NCBI RefSeq assembly: GCF_900005765.1 | Contig: NC_041692.1 | Location: 1,674,001-1,738,000 of the forward strand | Source of the DNA: Plasmodium relictum | Taxonomy: Eukaryota; Apicomplexa; Aconoidasida; Haemosporida; Plasmodiidae | Direction of reading: 5' to 3' | Length of the DNA stretch: 64,000 nt | Shown here: positions 45,864 to 61,300 of the stretch, piece by piece | How the letters are laid out: the number at the start of each line of letters is the position of its first letter | Numbering within the stretch: position 1 is the first letter of the stretch | Made by a program: the position numbers and the translations under genes | The notes under the pieces: generated by a model | What the model was told of the DNA's origin: nothing | Seen by the model: only the letters and a program-made list of their open reading frames with translations | Databases searched by the model: none

Positions 45864-48800
45864 CTAAAACTGTTCATGATTAGCAAAAGGTGTTACAATA
45901 ACTTCTTTTTTATCAAAGTTGTATAAATTATTAAAACCTTCATGAGTTTCATATACTTCATTTTTATTACTTTTGCCATTAATATGCTTATTTTTATTTT
46001 TAAATAAAACTGAAATAATTCCGCTAGAAAATAATAGAAACACAATTATTATTCCTATTATTACCTTAATATTTAAGTGATAAAATTTACTTCCCCCATT
46101 TTCATTATTCTCTTCATATTTTTCTTGATTTAACTGTTCAAATTGAGAATTATCATAATTATTATTTTCTATTAATACATTTTTGTCTTTTACTTTATTA
46201 ATTTCATCTAGATGACTTTTTATGTGGTCAATCAACCACTTTTCATTTTTTTCTTTTTGATCAATTTTTTTTATAATATTATTAATTGAAAAAATGGTAT
46301 TATTGTTCTCATATATAAACTCTTTACCTTGACCTATCATACTTTGTATATTATCAAAAATGTCCATTGATTTTTTTATCCAGCTCTTAGCATTATTTAT
46401 ATGATAATTTACTTCATTTACTATTTCCATTTTTTCTTCTTCTGATAGATTATGATCTATCTTTTTCTGGTATAATTCTGCATCTTTCAGTAAAAATCTT
46501 GTTCTTTCTATTAAATATGGAATTTGTTCAATGTGATTCGTTAATTTATTATCTTCATTATCATTGCGATTTTCTAACCCATTTAATTTTATTTCTATAT
46601 GTTTAATTATATCATAAATTTTTTCATGTTGTAGCGTTTTCCTTATTGCATCTATGGGCTCAATAAGAAGTAATCTTCCAGCTTTACTATTCAAGAAATA
46701 TTCAATTTCTTTTAACTCATCTTTGATATATAATATTTTCTCTTTTTCATTTTCAATAACATTCTTATATGATTCTGCCATATTAGCGAATATTTTTGCA
46801 CTATTCTCTATTTCTTTTGACTCTATTTCATTCATTTTTTTTAAAATATTTTTAAAATGTTTTTTTTTTTTTTTAAATTCTTTATAGAGATATTTTATCT
46901 CCTGAAAACTTTCATCTATAGATATCGAATTCCTTCTTTCATTTGCTCTTAAAAATGATCTTTTTAAATCATCTATTTTTTCCAATACATTTTGTTCTTC
47001 TATTTTAAATTCTTCCATAACTTTATTTGAATCTTCAATATTATTTGATTCATAAAAACTTATGTGGTACCCAGAAAAACACTTATTTGTTGTATAAATG
47101 TCATCATTTATGCGGTTATAATTATTTATGATATATTCTACACACGCAACTATATATTCCTTCTCTTTTTTAATTATGACTACATCTTTTGATATCTCAG
47201 TATTAATAGTTGTAATAATTAAAGAGAGAAAATATAACTTACATTTTCTTCTTAATTCTAATAACTCATAATAAGAAGCATTAATTCCTGAAATATTATT
47301 ATTTATATCAATAACTTTATTCGTAATAGTACTAATATCACCTTTTACTTTTTCTAATATGTTTGCGGTGAACTCCTCTATATTTGATGTTTCAATAAGC
47401 TCATCTAAAATATATAAAGAGTTTTTATATTTATTAAGTTCTGTTATTATTGAATCTGTTTTTAATTTTATCTCTATTTTATTATATTTTTCTTCATAAT
47501 AATTAGTCATTTCTATAAAATTTTCATACTCTCTCGAACTTTTTAAAATTTCAACATATTCCTTCTCATCAGAATTTACTTCTTTTATTTCCTTATATTT
47601 CTCAAGTAAATTTTGCACATTGAGTAAAATTTTATCAACTTCATTTGCTGTTTCCCTAATTTTATTTTTTAATCCATCTCTTATTTTTATTTGTTCATAA
47701 ATGCTTTTCATTTTGATAATATTTTCTTCATTTTCCTTTTCTTTACTATCTATATCAAATGAATCTCCTTGTATACTTAAAACAATATCTTCTGTATCAT
47801 TTATATTGCTATGGCCTTTCAAATTTGATATTGTTTCTATATCTATATCTATAAATTCTGATGCCTTAAATATTTCATTGTAAATTGAATATGCATTGTA
47901 TTTATAAGAAGAATGTGATATTTTCCTTTTTTTGAACTCACTACATTTATGTTTTGCATTATCTAATTCATTAAATGCAGCAATTATGCTTTTTGAATTT
48001 ATCATATTTTGAACATTTCTTTTAATGTCTTCTGCATGCTCTTTCAATTTTAAATACTCTTCATCAGCATTTTCACTAATATTGTCTAATTTATCTTTCA
48101 TAAATAATATTAATCTTAGTACCTCGTTTATTTTAATATCATTAATATTACTCAACAAAATTTTCACTTCTTTGTTTAGTTCTATGAGTTTTTCTTTTTC
48201 TATTTTAGCCTTTTCTTTTTTTTCTTTCAAATCATTATATGTTTTAGAAGATTCTAAAATTATTAATGCATCTTTTTCTATTTCTTTGTACGATTTATTA
48301 AATGAGTCATATATCTCATTCAATTTTCTTTCAGGATCTTCAAATTTTTGTGTAATATGATTTTCTCCTAATACAGAATCCCTCAAAAATGTAATTGCAT
48401 TTTTAGTAATTAAATTTATTGATTCTTTTAATAATTCTATATTTTTTTTCTCTTGATCAGATATCTTTTTTATTTCTTCTAAGATTCCTTCTTCATAATT
48501 TTTTTTGTATATATTCATTTCGTTTTCCATTCTATTAACTTTAGTCTCTATTATTCCAAGTTCGTTTAATTCAATTTTAAAATTTTTCCTTTTATCTTCA
48601 AGTTCTTTTAAAACTTTTGAAACATTTTTTAAATTTTCTTTCTCTATTTTTAATTCATCTAATGTATCATAATTTCCTTTATATCCCATTAAAATTGGTT
48701 CCATTTCAATTTTAGCCTCATTTAGGATATCTATTATTCTATTTTCTATTTTCTCTACATTTAATAGAACGTTGCTTGCATTTGCTCTTGTAATTTCTAT

Positions 48801-51800
48801 TTTAGTAAATGCGTCTCTAGACTTTTCATTATTTGTTCCATCCTCATTTTTCATATGAGAATCTTCTTGCTTTAGTCTAATTAATTTTTCTTTTAATTTT
48901 TTTAATAAGTTTTCATTACTATAGTAATCATCCTCAATTTCTATCTGCACATATATTGCATCATTTTTTTTCATATCTACCTTTATTTTTTCTGCTAAAA
49001 TTAACTGTTCTTTTAAAAGATCATTGATCTTTTTTTCATATGCTGAAGATAATTCATAATTTTTACTAGTTTTCTGAGCATGTTCAGCTGCCTTATTTGA
49101 ATAATCTTCAGATTCACGAACATACCTATTTACATTTTCCATTACTTGCTCAGTTATTTCTTTTTTTTCACCTTCATCATGATTTTTTAAATATTCTATT
49201 TTTTCTTTTCCTCTTACAGTATTTTTAAAATATAATAAAGAGGCTATTTTATGTATTTCAGCTTCTTTTAAAAAATTATTTATATTTTCTATATTAGATA
49301 AAATGTTTTCTCTAATTACCTTAACTTCCTCTATGCATCTATCAATTGAATTTTCATCTAAGTTGTTTATAAGCGAATCTTTTAATTTCTTTGCATTTTC
49401 GAAATCTCTCAATATGTTCTCCTTCATTTTTTCTGATTCTGTGAATTGTTTTTTGACAAGTCCTTCTTCTTCCTTAACCTTTGGAGTATTCATTTCTATG
49501 TCTTCCATTACTACACTAAATTCTGTTAGCATTAACAATTTTTCCATATGCTTAATTACTTTTGATACATCATCTATTTTACTCTTTTCATTTATAACTT
49601 CTCTCAATTTTTGTTTAACATTCGTATGAATGGCATGGATTTCATCTTCTCTTTTAGCATTGGATACCTCATTTCTTAATATACTAACTTCTTGTTCTAA
49701 TCTATCTATTTTCTCCTGATTTCTTCTAGAACCATTGGTATAATCTTCATAATTAAAATTCTCTAATACACATTCTGTGGTATCAGTTATTTTTTTCTTT
49801 AATTTATCAATTTTCTCATTGTAAAGATTAATGGTTTCTATTTCTTCATCACTTCTTCTTTTTTGATAGATAATTCTATCCATAGAATCATATACTAAAG
49901 TTTTTTTATATTCTAATTTTTTTTCATTTATATTTGATAATAAATTTTGTAACTCTTCTTCCCATGTACTAAAGTCTTCTAATATTGTATTCATTTGTCC
50001 ATTATTCATTTTCATATTACTTCTTTTGTCAACGAGATTCTCAATACTTTTCTTTAGATTATCAGATTCATCAACTATATTTTTTGATTTTTTTTTAATT
50101 TCTAAATATTTTTCCATATATGTATTAATATAATTCTTGAAAGTAATAATATTTTGAGATATTATGTTTAGTGCTTCCTTATTTTCTTCACTAAAAATAT
50201 TTTTTATATCTTTTTCAAATTTATATTTTTCGAAACTCTCTTTTGTTGCCTCTAAAATTCCCAAACTTCTTTCTACTTTACTCTTTATTTCCCATTCTAA
50301 TTTTATTATTAAATTATAAATTAAATTTGCAATTTCATTATTCTGAGTGTTAATTAAACTATCAACCCCAAAACTTAGTACTGTAATTGCTGTTGTTAAA
50401 TTACTTATTTCACCTGTAATAGATTCCAATTTTTCTTTTTTACTTGATATATCTTTTGAATGAGCCCTTGTATCTTCTTCAGCAAGAGAATTTCCGACTG
50501 TTTCTTTAAAATTTGTAGAAGATTCTATTAAATCATTCGATCTTTCCTTTAATGCACTAATTTTTCTTATTTCATCTTCTATTTTATTTTTTTCATTGTT
50601 TAATTCACCTAAAAGTCTCTGTTTTACATCATCTTCTATCAAATTATCTTCATTAATGGAAACCATGTGTTTATTAATTTTTTCATCTGACTCCTTTAAA
50701 TTTCCTTTTAAATGCTCAATGGACTCGTTATTTTTATTAGATTCATTTATAACTTTATTTAAAATTTTAACACCTTCTATAATACTTTTTGATAGTTCAA
50801 CCTTTTTTATGCTATCATCTATTGAATATATAACACTATCATATCTTGACTGACAATCATTTAGTTTGTTATCTGCATTCATTTCATGAATACTTGCCTT
50901 TAAAGAGTTAATATTGTCAAAAATTTGATTATTTTGAAGATAACTTTTATATTTCTCTATTTTCCTGGATAATTCAAATTGTCCTTTAAAAGTATCTATA
51001 ATACTTCTTCCATCACTTATTTTTTCTAATATGAAAATTTTATTTTCTTTAATAACTTCTTTAAGAGCCAATACAACCTGAGATGTATCCCCCCCTTTTA
51101 GTGAATCGTTACCTTCCTCAATAAGCTTATCCAAAAATTCGCCTTTTCTTTCTGCTATATCATCTTCATATATTTTAATTTTTTTCCTTTTCTCTTCACA
51201 ATCAGCTATATTTTCATTTATAGAACTCAATGTATTGTTAAAATTTTGATATGAATTATTCATTTTGTTATGTAAATCTTCAAATGATTTCATAATAAGA
51301 TTATTCCTAAGCTGTGTAAGATTACTTGCTTCAATTGTTACCTCATCATTCACAATAGTTGTACCTTTATTTATAAATTCATCTAGTTCATCACATTTCT
51401 GTTTTAACTCTTTTAATATATTATTAACTGTATCCAGATCATATAACATATAATTTAATCTTTTTTTTTCAGATATATAATGTGGTAATTCTTTATATGC
51501 TTTTTCTATTTTTCCATTACCAAGCAAAGATTTTAAAGCTAATTCCATTCTTTCTTTTATTTTTTCTTTTTCTGTTGTAAATTCATCTTTGTTATTACAT
51601 GATGATATATCAATTACTCTTTCAATAATATTTAATTCTTCATTTGAATTATCTTTTAAATCTATAAATGGCTTTAATTTGCTTATTTTTTCTTCAATCT
51701 GTTCTAAGTTCTGCTTAATATCTGTTGCAGCTTGCTCTATCTCTTCATCTTCTTGCCTTTTTAGTTCCTTTTGCTCTTCGTTTTTTTCTTGAAATTGTTT

Positions 51801-53734
51801 AATTAATTGATCAATTTTTTCTTTTAAACTAACCAATTCTTGATCATTTTCGTTTAACACTTCAAGTTTATCGTTCGCTAATGTTACAATATTTTCCATT
51901 TTTCGCACTTTATCAACAATATCACTTGTAATATTTTCTAATTGATTTCTCCCTATAAAATGTATACTTTTTCTCAATTTATCTACTTCAGATTGTTCAT
52001 GTTTCATTAAATTGTACTGATCATTAACCAAACGAAGTTTGCTTTTCAAACTCATGTTATGTGTAAATAATTGAGAACATATTTTAAGAAGTTCATTATT
52101 AATAGTATAAATCCTTGGATTGCTGTAACCATATAATGAACCTTCTAATAATTCACAATTTTCAAAAATTAGACGATCTATATTACCTAATATAATTTGT
52201 GAATTTGAAAAAATTTCACTACGTGCTTCTAGATCCCCTGGATAAACTATAGAAAATATTTTATGCTCCAATTCCTCTTTTATTTTGTCAAATAAAGTAT
52301 ACATTTCAGCTTTTTTTGAATCAAAAATTGTCATTAATGTATCTTTCCATTCAGCTACAGTATAAACTGCCTTACAAGCGAAGGAAAATTTATTAATTGT
52401 TTTCATTATATTTTCACTGTCCATATCTACATAACTTAGATCTACCATAGCATTTTTAATAATACCTATATTTTTAGTAAAAATATCTTCATATTTTTTA
52501 TGAGTTTCTGCAATATCCATAATTTGTTCCATTAATAAACTAAAAGATAATTTATGTTTTTTCTGACAAAAGTTTATATATTTAATTTTTAATAACTTAT
52601 TATCATAATTCATAAAATTCGAAATTTTTTCCGAATTAAAATGACAATCCGCGATATCAACTTTTAACGCACTAAATTGATTTACAACATTCCCTTCATA
52701 ATGAAAACTCACACTACTACAATCTTTATTTACGCAATAAGTCTCTTGTATCAATTTATCTAATATATTATAAACTTCCGAATTTTTACTTTCAATAACT
52801 TTAAAATCTTCATTTAATTTTGTTTCTACCTCTATAATCTTTGATTTAATTTGATTATGCATTTCTGTAAATGTACTTAATTCTTTATTATTTCCCATAA
52901 GTTCTATTAATTTATTATATTTTTTTTCTATATCATCTTTAGATTCTTCACAGAAACTCATATATGTTTCTACTTTATCTTTTATTTTTATAATTAACGG
53001 TGATACATTAATATTAAATTTTTCAGATGTGGGGCTGTTCTCGAAATATATTTTCATATCTTCATATGATAATACTGCAATATATATTTCTTTTGCTTTG
53101 TCCAAGCTTTCCTTAATTTTATGAATTAAACTAATGTAAAAACTGAATAATTCATCAAATAAATTTGTTGTTCCTTTATCAATAAAGGAATGCATAATAC
53201 TATTTAACTTGTTTTGTTTTCCTTCATCATAAACATAATTGTTCGATAAATATGGGATATTCTTTTTTATATAAATAGTATGAGATGGTTCTATTCTAGT
53301 ATTATGATTTTTTAGGACCACATATTGTTTATCTGTGTATAAATGTGGTGATTTTTTATCTTCAATTTTTAATTTAACCATTTTTTTATTATATTTAGTT
53401 GGGTTTGAAGAAATTGAAATTTTTAAATTTTTCTTTTTTTTGGTATTATAATTAGCAATAGACTTGTCTTCTAATTGTTTTTCTACTAAATTAGGAGTAA
53501 ATGGTAAATGTATGTCCGATGTAAACTCAATTGATTCTACTTGAACTTTTTCCCCATGGCTTAGATCTGCATGTAAGTATATATCATAAAAATGAAAAAG
53601 TGACTAGTAACAAAAATATTAAAATTATTAAAAACATAAATAATAGAAATATAACAATATATGCATGGATATATATTACCAAAAATGAAAAATGTAAGGA
53701 AAAAATAAGCTATCGTAAATTTTGTTCCTTTCAT
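45864..53734 (-). CDS. Reticulocyte-binding protein (RBP family), two exons
   Basis: Exon 1 (53734-53680, 55 nt) encodes a hydrophobic signal sequence, MKGTKFTIAYFFLTFFIF. A 113-bp intron follows (GT at 53679-53678, AG at 53568-53567; phase 1). Exon 2 (53566-45864) starts DLSHGEKVQVE when joined. The product is about 2585 aa. Residues about 160-520 hold the cysteines and helices expected of the RBP erythrocyte-binding region (CVNKDCS, ADCHF, FCQKKH). Then comes a very long Glu/Lys/Asn-rich coiled coil, one membrane segment near the C-terminus (VIIGIIIVFLLFSSGIISVLF, about 2514-2536) and a cytoplasmic tail of about 50 aa. The short signal exon plus giant exon plus C-terminal membrane segment is the classic RBP/RH plan. 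These proteins are released from rhoptries and select or bind the red cell during merozoite invasion. The frame is intact. An in-frame ATG at 53381 is not the true start; the upstream exon accounts for the missing secretion signal. Which RBP paralogue it is cannot be told. Confidence 0.93.
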
Positions 53735-56456
53735 ATTTAAAGTGATGAAAATGTGACTTCTTTTCTTTCTCTAACTCTCAAAAAGATTGATATTATATAA
53801 TTTTTAATTAACTATCATTTCTTTTAGTACATATGCATGTTTAGAATACTCCTTTGCAAATTATTTGTAAAAAGATATTTTTATAATTCCTTTTTTTTTA
53901 AATTATAATAAAAATATAACCTTAAGTAATAATAAACATTAAAATTATATATATATATATACATAATTCATAACTAGAATTTAATAAATTATATCAATTC
54001 AAAGATAATGCAAGTGTAAACTAGGAAAATAAAAACAAAATCATAAAAAAAATTAAAAGGAGTATAATAATTATTTTAAAACGTTAAAAAAAGTTTTAAC
54101 ACTTAAAAAATAAGGTATGAATGAAAGTTGCTTATCTAAGTAACTTATTATAAGTTACAATGAAAATAGAAAAAATTGTTAACGGAGTTGAAAGTTCACA
54201 ATATAAAGATTCGCGTGTATAAATACGTGTATATACATATATATAAAAGAAAAAAACTAAAAAAAAGATTAAACTTATATTTATTATATATATGTTAAAC
54301 TTAGTTAAAATGTGTTAAAATCAAAAATTAAAATATTTTTTAGTTGTAAATTCATCAAATTTTTTTTTAATTTTACAAAATGCATTTACTAATTACTCAA
54401 ATTTCTTTAAAATAAAAAATCAAATATAGTCTTCAATAAATTTAAAAAAAAATTTTTTATTGAATTGTGGATTCTATTAAAAAATTTAGAAAAGTAATTT
54501 GTAAAAAATTTTCTATTCAATTTTTTTTTTTTTCCATTTATATTCCACTATATGAATAATAATATAATTACAATAAATTATGGATCCTTTATCTAATATA
54601 TTCATTTCAAGTGGTATTTAATTTTATTTTTTCTTTCTTTTATTTTTTTTTAATTTCCATTTTTATTATTATTTTGATTATTTATTTTTTTTTTCTAATA
54701 ATTTATATACTCCAAAAATATTCCACATGTTTTTTTACTACTTTTATTTATGTATCTCAACAATGAGTTGCAACCGAGATAAAATTATTAAAATTTATCT
54801 GATATTATTTTTATTACCATTATCACTATTATAATTTTAACCTATCATTGTAATATTTTTTCTCATGTAAATCCTTTTATACACAATTTCTATTTTTATT
54901 TTAAATTTAATTTTACTTTTACTTTTATTTTTCTTATTGTTTTTATTTTTTACTTTATTTTATTTCTTTAAGTTTATTTTAGAACTGTGTTATTGCATGT
55001 TACAATTAAACTGTTCTTAGTATATTATATTTTGTTATTATAGAATCATTCTTATTAATATTAACTAAAAATTAATATAATCCCTATTTTTATTATTTTT
55101 TGTTACACATATTATCTGTATATATAGAAATTTTACTTAAATGATCAATGATTACATGTGCTCATATTATATGTTTATTTTATTTAATATTTTGAAAATT
55201 TTGATCCAATCATTCTTCCATTACAATTCACAATATTTGTTATTATAAATTGCCACTAAAAAATATATTATTCTTATTCCGATAAATTATTTTTTATTAA
55301 ATATATTATAATTTTTATAAAGAAACAATAAATAATAGTATTGTTGCGATATATATATTTAATTTTTCTTTTCATTATAATTTAGCTACATTTAAATTTT
55401 TTTATTAAATATCATAATCCTACCAATTAATTATTTTTAATTCACATGGTTTATATTGCAATCATTTATTTTTGTGACAATTTTCCTTTTTTGCTATCTT
55501 AAATAATTATAATATTTAATAATAGCTCTACCCTTTAACACTCAACTTAATTTACCATTCTTATTTTTGCTTTTATTTTATTCTGTACTTGATAATTTCT
55601 CATTCACCTTCTAATTTTTTTTCTTTTGTAAATGCCATATTTTTAATTAGTACTTTTTTTTTTTAAATTATATACACTTTTGTATTTCATATATATCAAT
55701 ATAAACCTCACAATAAAATTACTTTAATTATTTTTATCATTTTTCTTAAAGAAAAATCTTAAGATTTTCTCATACTAAATGTAGATTTTTCTGGCTTTAT
55801 TCTTGAAATAAAATATAAATTAAGAAATTATTATTATATATAATATTTTTTTATATTTACATTAATTTTTATATTATATTATGTTTTAAAATATAAAAAA
55901 ATTAATTTAAGAATATACTAATAACTAGCATAAATATCAATACTTAAAATTATTCGCTTATACATAAAAAAAACATATTACTAAAATAATATTTTAAAGA
56001 AAATAGAAATGCATCATATTTTACAAAGTATGTAACAATTTTATACATCAAGATTAATAAAAGAAGGAATATTCACTATATTTTTTTTTTTATTGTTATA
56101 GAATTAAAAAAGGATGTATTAAGAAGAAAAAAAAAAACTAAGAAAAACATCGATATACTTAAAAAGTACAAAGAAAAGAAAAAGGTAATTTACATGAATA
56201 TGCAATAAAATAAAAATAGAATAATTATTTATAATTTAATCTAATGAAAAATGCATTGGCAAATTTTGAGGAATTTGTCTTTAAAATAAACTTTTAAAAA
56301 TTAAAGCAACTTATCATGATGCACTAAATAAAGAATCTCTAGATTGTAGCCTTTCTCTTTTTTTTATTTTATGTGTTATTATCTCTTTAAAATATATATT
56401 ATTCAGTAACAATTTAAAAAAATACATAAATCTATTTTTAATTAAATATATACACT
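53735..56456. other. Upstream region of the RBP gene and gene-free spacer
   Basis: The first several hundred bases presumably include the RBP promoter and 5' untranslated region. T-rich tracts follow (54500-55700). No gene or LTR terminus recognised before 56457. Confidence 0.45.
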
Positions 56457-56712
56457 CGATTTATTAGTTGAGTGTTCGATAACTTTGTTAGTGTATCGAA
56501 TAGATTAATAAAGATCTAGTAATCTATACTTATTTTACTTTTTATAATATTGAATATTACAGATAATTATTAATTATTTATAAACTATATTTAATATCAA
56601 GTTTATTACTTATTTATTACTTAATTTACACACTACAAAATTATTATTATATATATCGCCATGCATTTTTACTACACATTAAGTAACATGCATTAAGCAA
56701 AAGTTAATTCCC
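56457..56712 (-). mobile_element. LTR fragment (type E-like), minus orientation
   Basis: The reverse-complement hairpin module at 56457-56512 (CGATTTATTAGTTGAGTGTT ... ATTAATAAAGAT) is followed by E-like body sequence up to the type-B LTR at 56713. Confidence 0.5.
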
Positions 56713-57311
56713 CGCTTAATAAAAGAAGTCATTAACCTTTTGTAAAATAATATTTAGTTATATGGAAAATAACAAGTTAGACTTGCATATTTTCCAGTTA
56801 AAAAAAAATAGTTATAACTTTTTTTTTATTTCATCTCTAAGCCATTTTTTTTTTTTTTTTAGTAGCCAATTATTATTTAATTGTTTTTGGAAATGTGTAA
56901 AAAATTTTCAGGTCAATTAATCTTTGAACGATAAAAAAATTGGATTCAAAATTTAAAAGAAAAAAAAAATGTTTTGTTTTTATTAGCATTTAATTCTTAT
57001 GCATTTTTGAAAGACTATTAATAACTATAATTTAATTTATTTGTTTTTATCAATTATTTTATATGATCAATAATGTTTAATGAGGATTTAACTTTTTAAT
57101 AAAAATAAAGATACAATTATTTATTAAAGTAAATAAATGCCCCCAAAACAGTAAGTATTCATTCATGTAAACTATGTGTGAAATGTACATATTTGTAGCA
57201 TTAAAATAATTTTACAACAATTAAATTTAGTAAAAGCATCCCTACATGCTCCTTATTAATCTGTTTTTTCATTTCTCTAGTAAATACATTGAACGAGCAA
57301 TAAATAAATCA
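56713..57311 (+). mobile_element. Solo LTR (type B), plus orientation
   Basis: 599 bp with a somewhat eroded 5' dyad (CTTAATAAAAG ... CATTAACC) and the hairpin module ending CAATAAATAAATCA. The body matches 41345-41932. No target duplication recognised. Confidence 0.75.
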
Positions 57312-57707
57312 ATATGCTATAATTTTATTTTTTTCAATATTAGTACATTATTATTCATTAACTTCATGTTTAATACTTTCATAAATTACATTAATTTTTT
57401 TCATAGATTATTATGTTGGAATTAGTCTAATATTATAAATTTAACTTTTTTGCTCTTTCATAAAATTTTTAATTTAGACTTCTTTTTGTTATCTAATATT
57501 TTTAATTTTTTTTTTAACTAATATGCACCTAATCATATTATATCCAAGAAGTTCTTAGTTTTTTTCTCTTCATTTGTTATAATATGTAACCTTTAACTTG
57601 TTATAAACATAATTTATAACTTCCTTTACTTCTTTTAATTTTTGAAAAATTTTACGGAATTTTTATTTTTCCTTTCTCTTATTTCTAAAAGTATTTTTTT
57701 ATATCAC

Positions 57708-58364
57708 TGATTTATTAACTGTCTATTTAATGACTTTGCTAGAGTATTAAACAATCAAATTAATAAAGAGCATATATAACTAAATATACTTATTTTTATT
57801 ATATATACCTATTCTTATTATATACATGGAAATATTTATCATATATAATACTTAATTTGAACTAAATAATTTTATATTGCTTAACAAACATATATTTATT
57901 TTTACAAATGTGTACTTATTTACAAAGAACAAGTATATTCTTTTAATTTAGAAACGCATACAAATAATTTATAACAAATAACAAAATTAAATTCTAATGT
58001 ATTCACTGTTATTTCAAAATATAAAATTTTGAATATAACGCCAATATTATGCTTTTTATTTATTAAGAGAAATAAAAAGTTTTCTTACAGTAACTTTTCA
58101 TACATTAATTTTTATATAAGTAAAAATTAATTCTTCATTTCAATTCAAAAATTCAATAAAAAAAAAAAAATAAAAATAATAAAAATAAATATTTTTTTTT
58201 TTACAAAGGATATATAGAATAAAATAAACAAACAAAAATATAGCTATATATATATACATATACTTTTTTTTTAACTAGTATCAGTGCATGGATGATTCAT
58301 ATTTTCCTGACTAGTAGGCTAACTTTATATATTATAAAAGGTTAATAACATCTTTTATTAACCA
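57708..58364 (-). mobile_element. Solo LTR (type A), minus orientation
   Basis: 657 bp, TGATTTATTAACTGTC to CTTTTATTAACCA. The body is close to 39930-40568. Flanks ATCAC and TTCAC differ at one base. Confidence 0.88.
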
Positions 58365-61300
58365 TTCACTGATAATGCTCATTACTCCTTTTTGCCCTCT
58401 TAAAAATTTTTTTATATTTATTTTCACTTAAAAGTAACTTTTCATAATTGTTTATAATATTTTTAGTGTAATATCTCCATTGAAGTGCTATTTTCATTAA
58501 TCATTCTATGATAACTATTGTTTATTGTACTTATGCTTCAATTATTTTTTATTTTGAATTTCAAAATTGAAACCTGAAACTTTAATATATATGGCTTTTA
58601 TTTTTAAATACAAAAAACATAACTTATAACTTTTATCTTAGAGATATAATATATCAACGAAAAATTTACAAAACCTTATTATATTAAGACCTAATTTATA
58701 ATTTTATTCATCTCGCATTCTTATTTTTGTAAAATGATATTATCAAGTTTATCTCCTCTTGAATTTTAAATAATATTTTTACATCATTTAAATTATTAAT
58801 AACAACAGTGGAATATGCTCTCTCTTCATTTATTATTCTTTTGTATTAGTATATTAATTTTTTAAAACATTTTAATTTTTTAAAATACTTAATATTTTCA
58901 TTATATCACAATTAATATTCAATTCTCTAATTTTTCCATTTATACATATTTTTTAAAATGTTTAAAAAACTAAATACTCCTTCCTTTGCTTCTTTGCTTT
59001 TCTATTTTGGTCTTGTTCTTAAATTTATTTTTTTTTTAATAAATATATTTTTTTTTTTTTTTCTAATTAGTCATTCTCAATTTATTTTATTTCAATAATG
59101 GCATTTATTGTATCCTTTTAGTTTAATAATTTTATAATTTTTATTTGATATACTTAACATTTTCTCCTTCATTAGTGTTGTTTTTAATTCACGAAATATT
59201 TATAAGTACATTTTTACTTTAATTTTATTTCAGTGTTTTCATTTTTTGATTGATTTAACATATTGAAAGTAATGATATTTCCACGAATATTTTTTGATAC
59301 TTTCATTATTTTTATTAATACTTTATATATGATGTTTTACTTTTAATTGATATTTTTTAACCATTGTATTTATCAATTTAACTTTACTCCTTTCAGTATA
59401 ACTAGTAATATTGAAAAACTTTTTTTTTGTATTTATTTATGTTTTTCATTAAATTTATTATATATATCATTCATTTTTCTTATTAAATCTTATAATTTTT
59501 GTTTTCCATCCTTTTTTTCTAATATATATTTCACAAAAAAAATCAGTTAAAATATTAATTATGAATCTGTTATATTTTCTTATTTATTGGATATATTCAC
59601 TTTCAGGATTAGCTTTTATTTTTTATATTTTCTGAAAGTTCTTGTTTATACATTTACTTAAAATTTTCTCAGTTTTTCTATATGATGTCCTTTATTCTTC
59701 ACACTTTACCTTTATATACAGAGAACGAATAATTTCTTTTATTTTTTCCTTTGAAATTATCCTGTTACTATTACAGTTATCATTCTCTTTTACATAGTGT
59801 GATAAAATTATAATTAAAAAAATATATATAATTCTATTTCTTCTAATAATTTATTCTAGTTATAATTCCATTAATAAAAAAAATATATATATATATTTTA
59901 TAATCTTTAATTTTTATTTTATATTATAGTATACCCTCTTGTTTCCTCATTGATAAACCATATAATAAAAAGAAACGGAAAAAAACTTAAGAAATATATG
60001 CATGGCAAGTATTAGTATACTAATGCATGATATAAATAAATATAATAAGTAATATGAATATTTACATACTTTCCCATAAAAATATCAATCTGATAAATGA
60101 AAATTAATTTGCAATTTAAGGAGAAATATATAAAAAGGATATGAAAAAATTATAAAAATAATTAGAACATTGAAAATATGAAAAAGGGGAAAAATAAGAA
60201 ATGATAAAAGAATAAAAAAAAGATAAAATCAAAAACAAAGACAAACTTTTCTAAGATGATACAAATTTAAGCGAAAAGCTTATGTACAGAAATATCTCAT
60301 AGTAATAGTAGAACATAAAAAAGAGAAATGAAAATTAACAAGAAAAAAGTTTTTTGAAATGGACTCATTATAAAAAGTAAAATTGATTTCATAGAAAGAC
60401 AATACATAAAAAAAAAATATAAGATATAGAGGAAAAAAAAAGAATATTAACATTGTATTAGAAATATAAATTATTCATCAGAAGAATTAATAGAAAGAAA
60501 TTATGCCATATTAAAATTTAAAAGAAAAAACTGTCAAAACATTTTAAGAAAGGGAATATAACTTGAACACTTAAGACATAGATAATTAAAAATAGATAAA
60601 ATGCATAAAAAAAAAAAAAAATAGGAATCACACTAATAAGAAAAAAATATATATTAAATATTTTACTTTCTTGAGCATTTTTTTTTTTAAAATATGAATT
60701 CAATAACTGCAACACAATTTTAAATACATTAATACCCTCACTCAAATAATAAATGTAACAGAAACCTAAATGAATTTTATATTAATATGCAAGTCCTTTT
60801 AATTTTTTAAGTGAACACAAATGAAATTTTCGTAACTTATTTATCTGCATATTTTCACTTATCATTTAAATTAGAAATATTTATTTTACCTAAAAATAAC
60901 TGTATAATTATAAATTATACAGAAAAACAAAAAATGTTTTTCATTATGAAAATTGTTCTAACACCTTACGAATATAGAAACTCTATGTAAATGACTATAA
61001 GGAAATTCTATACATATATTATTATAAAGATTTTATAAAATAGTTTTTCAAAAATATGGCATATAACTTTGTTTGCTACATGTATATGAATAAATAACAT
61101 GTTTTGTATTACTTTTTATGCTTTAGTATGTATTTTAGTTATTTTATTTTAACTTCAACTTTTTTCCCTTTTTTTTACATTTCAACAGGTAAATGTGATT
61201 TTACCTTTTACAATAAAAAATATTTTTTCTTTTATTTGAAAAATTCATTTACTTATTTTTCTATGAATTTTTTTTTTTTTCTAATTTAAATAAGTTTTTA

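Noticed and set aside
45864-53381. RBP gene starting at the in-frame ATG at 53381.
   Set aside because: The frame is open upstream to a splice acceptor at 53566, and a signal-peptide exon with matching phase lies at 53734-53680.
54200-55900. Centromere-like A+T-rich block.
   Set aside because: C and G residues are scattered throughout, and it is not more extreme than other spacers in the window; no tandem imperfect repeats seen.
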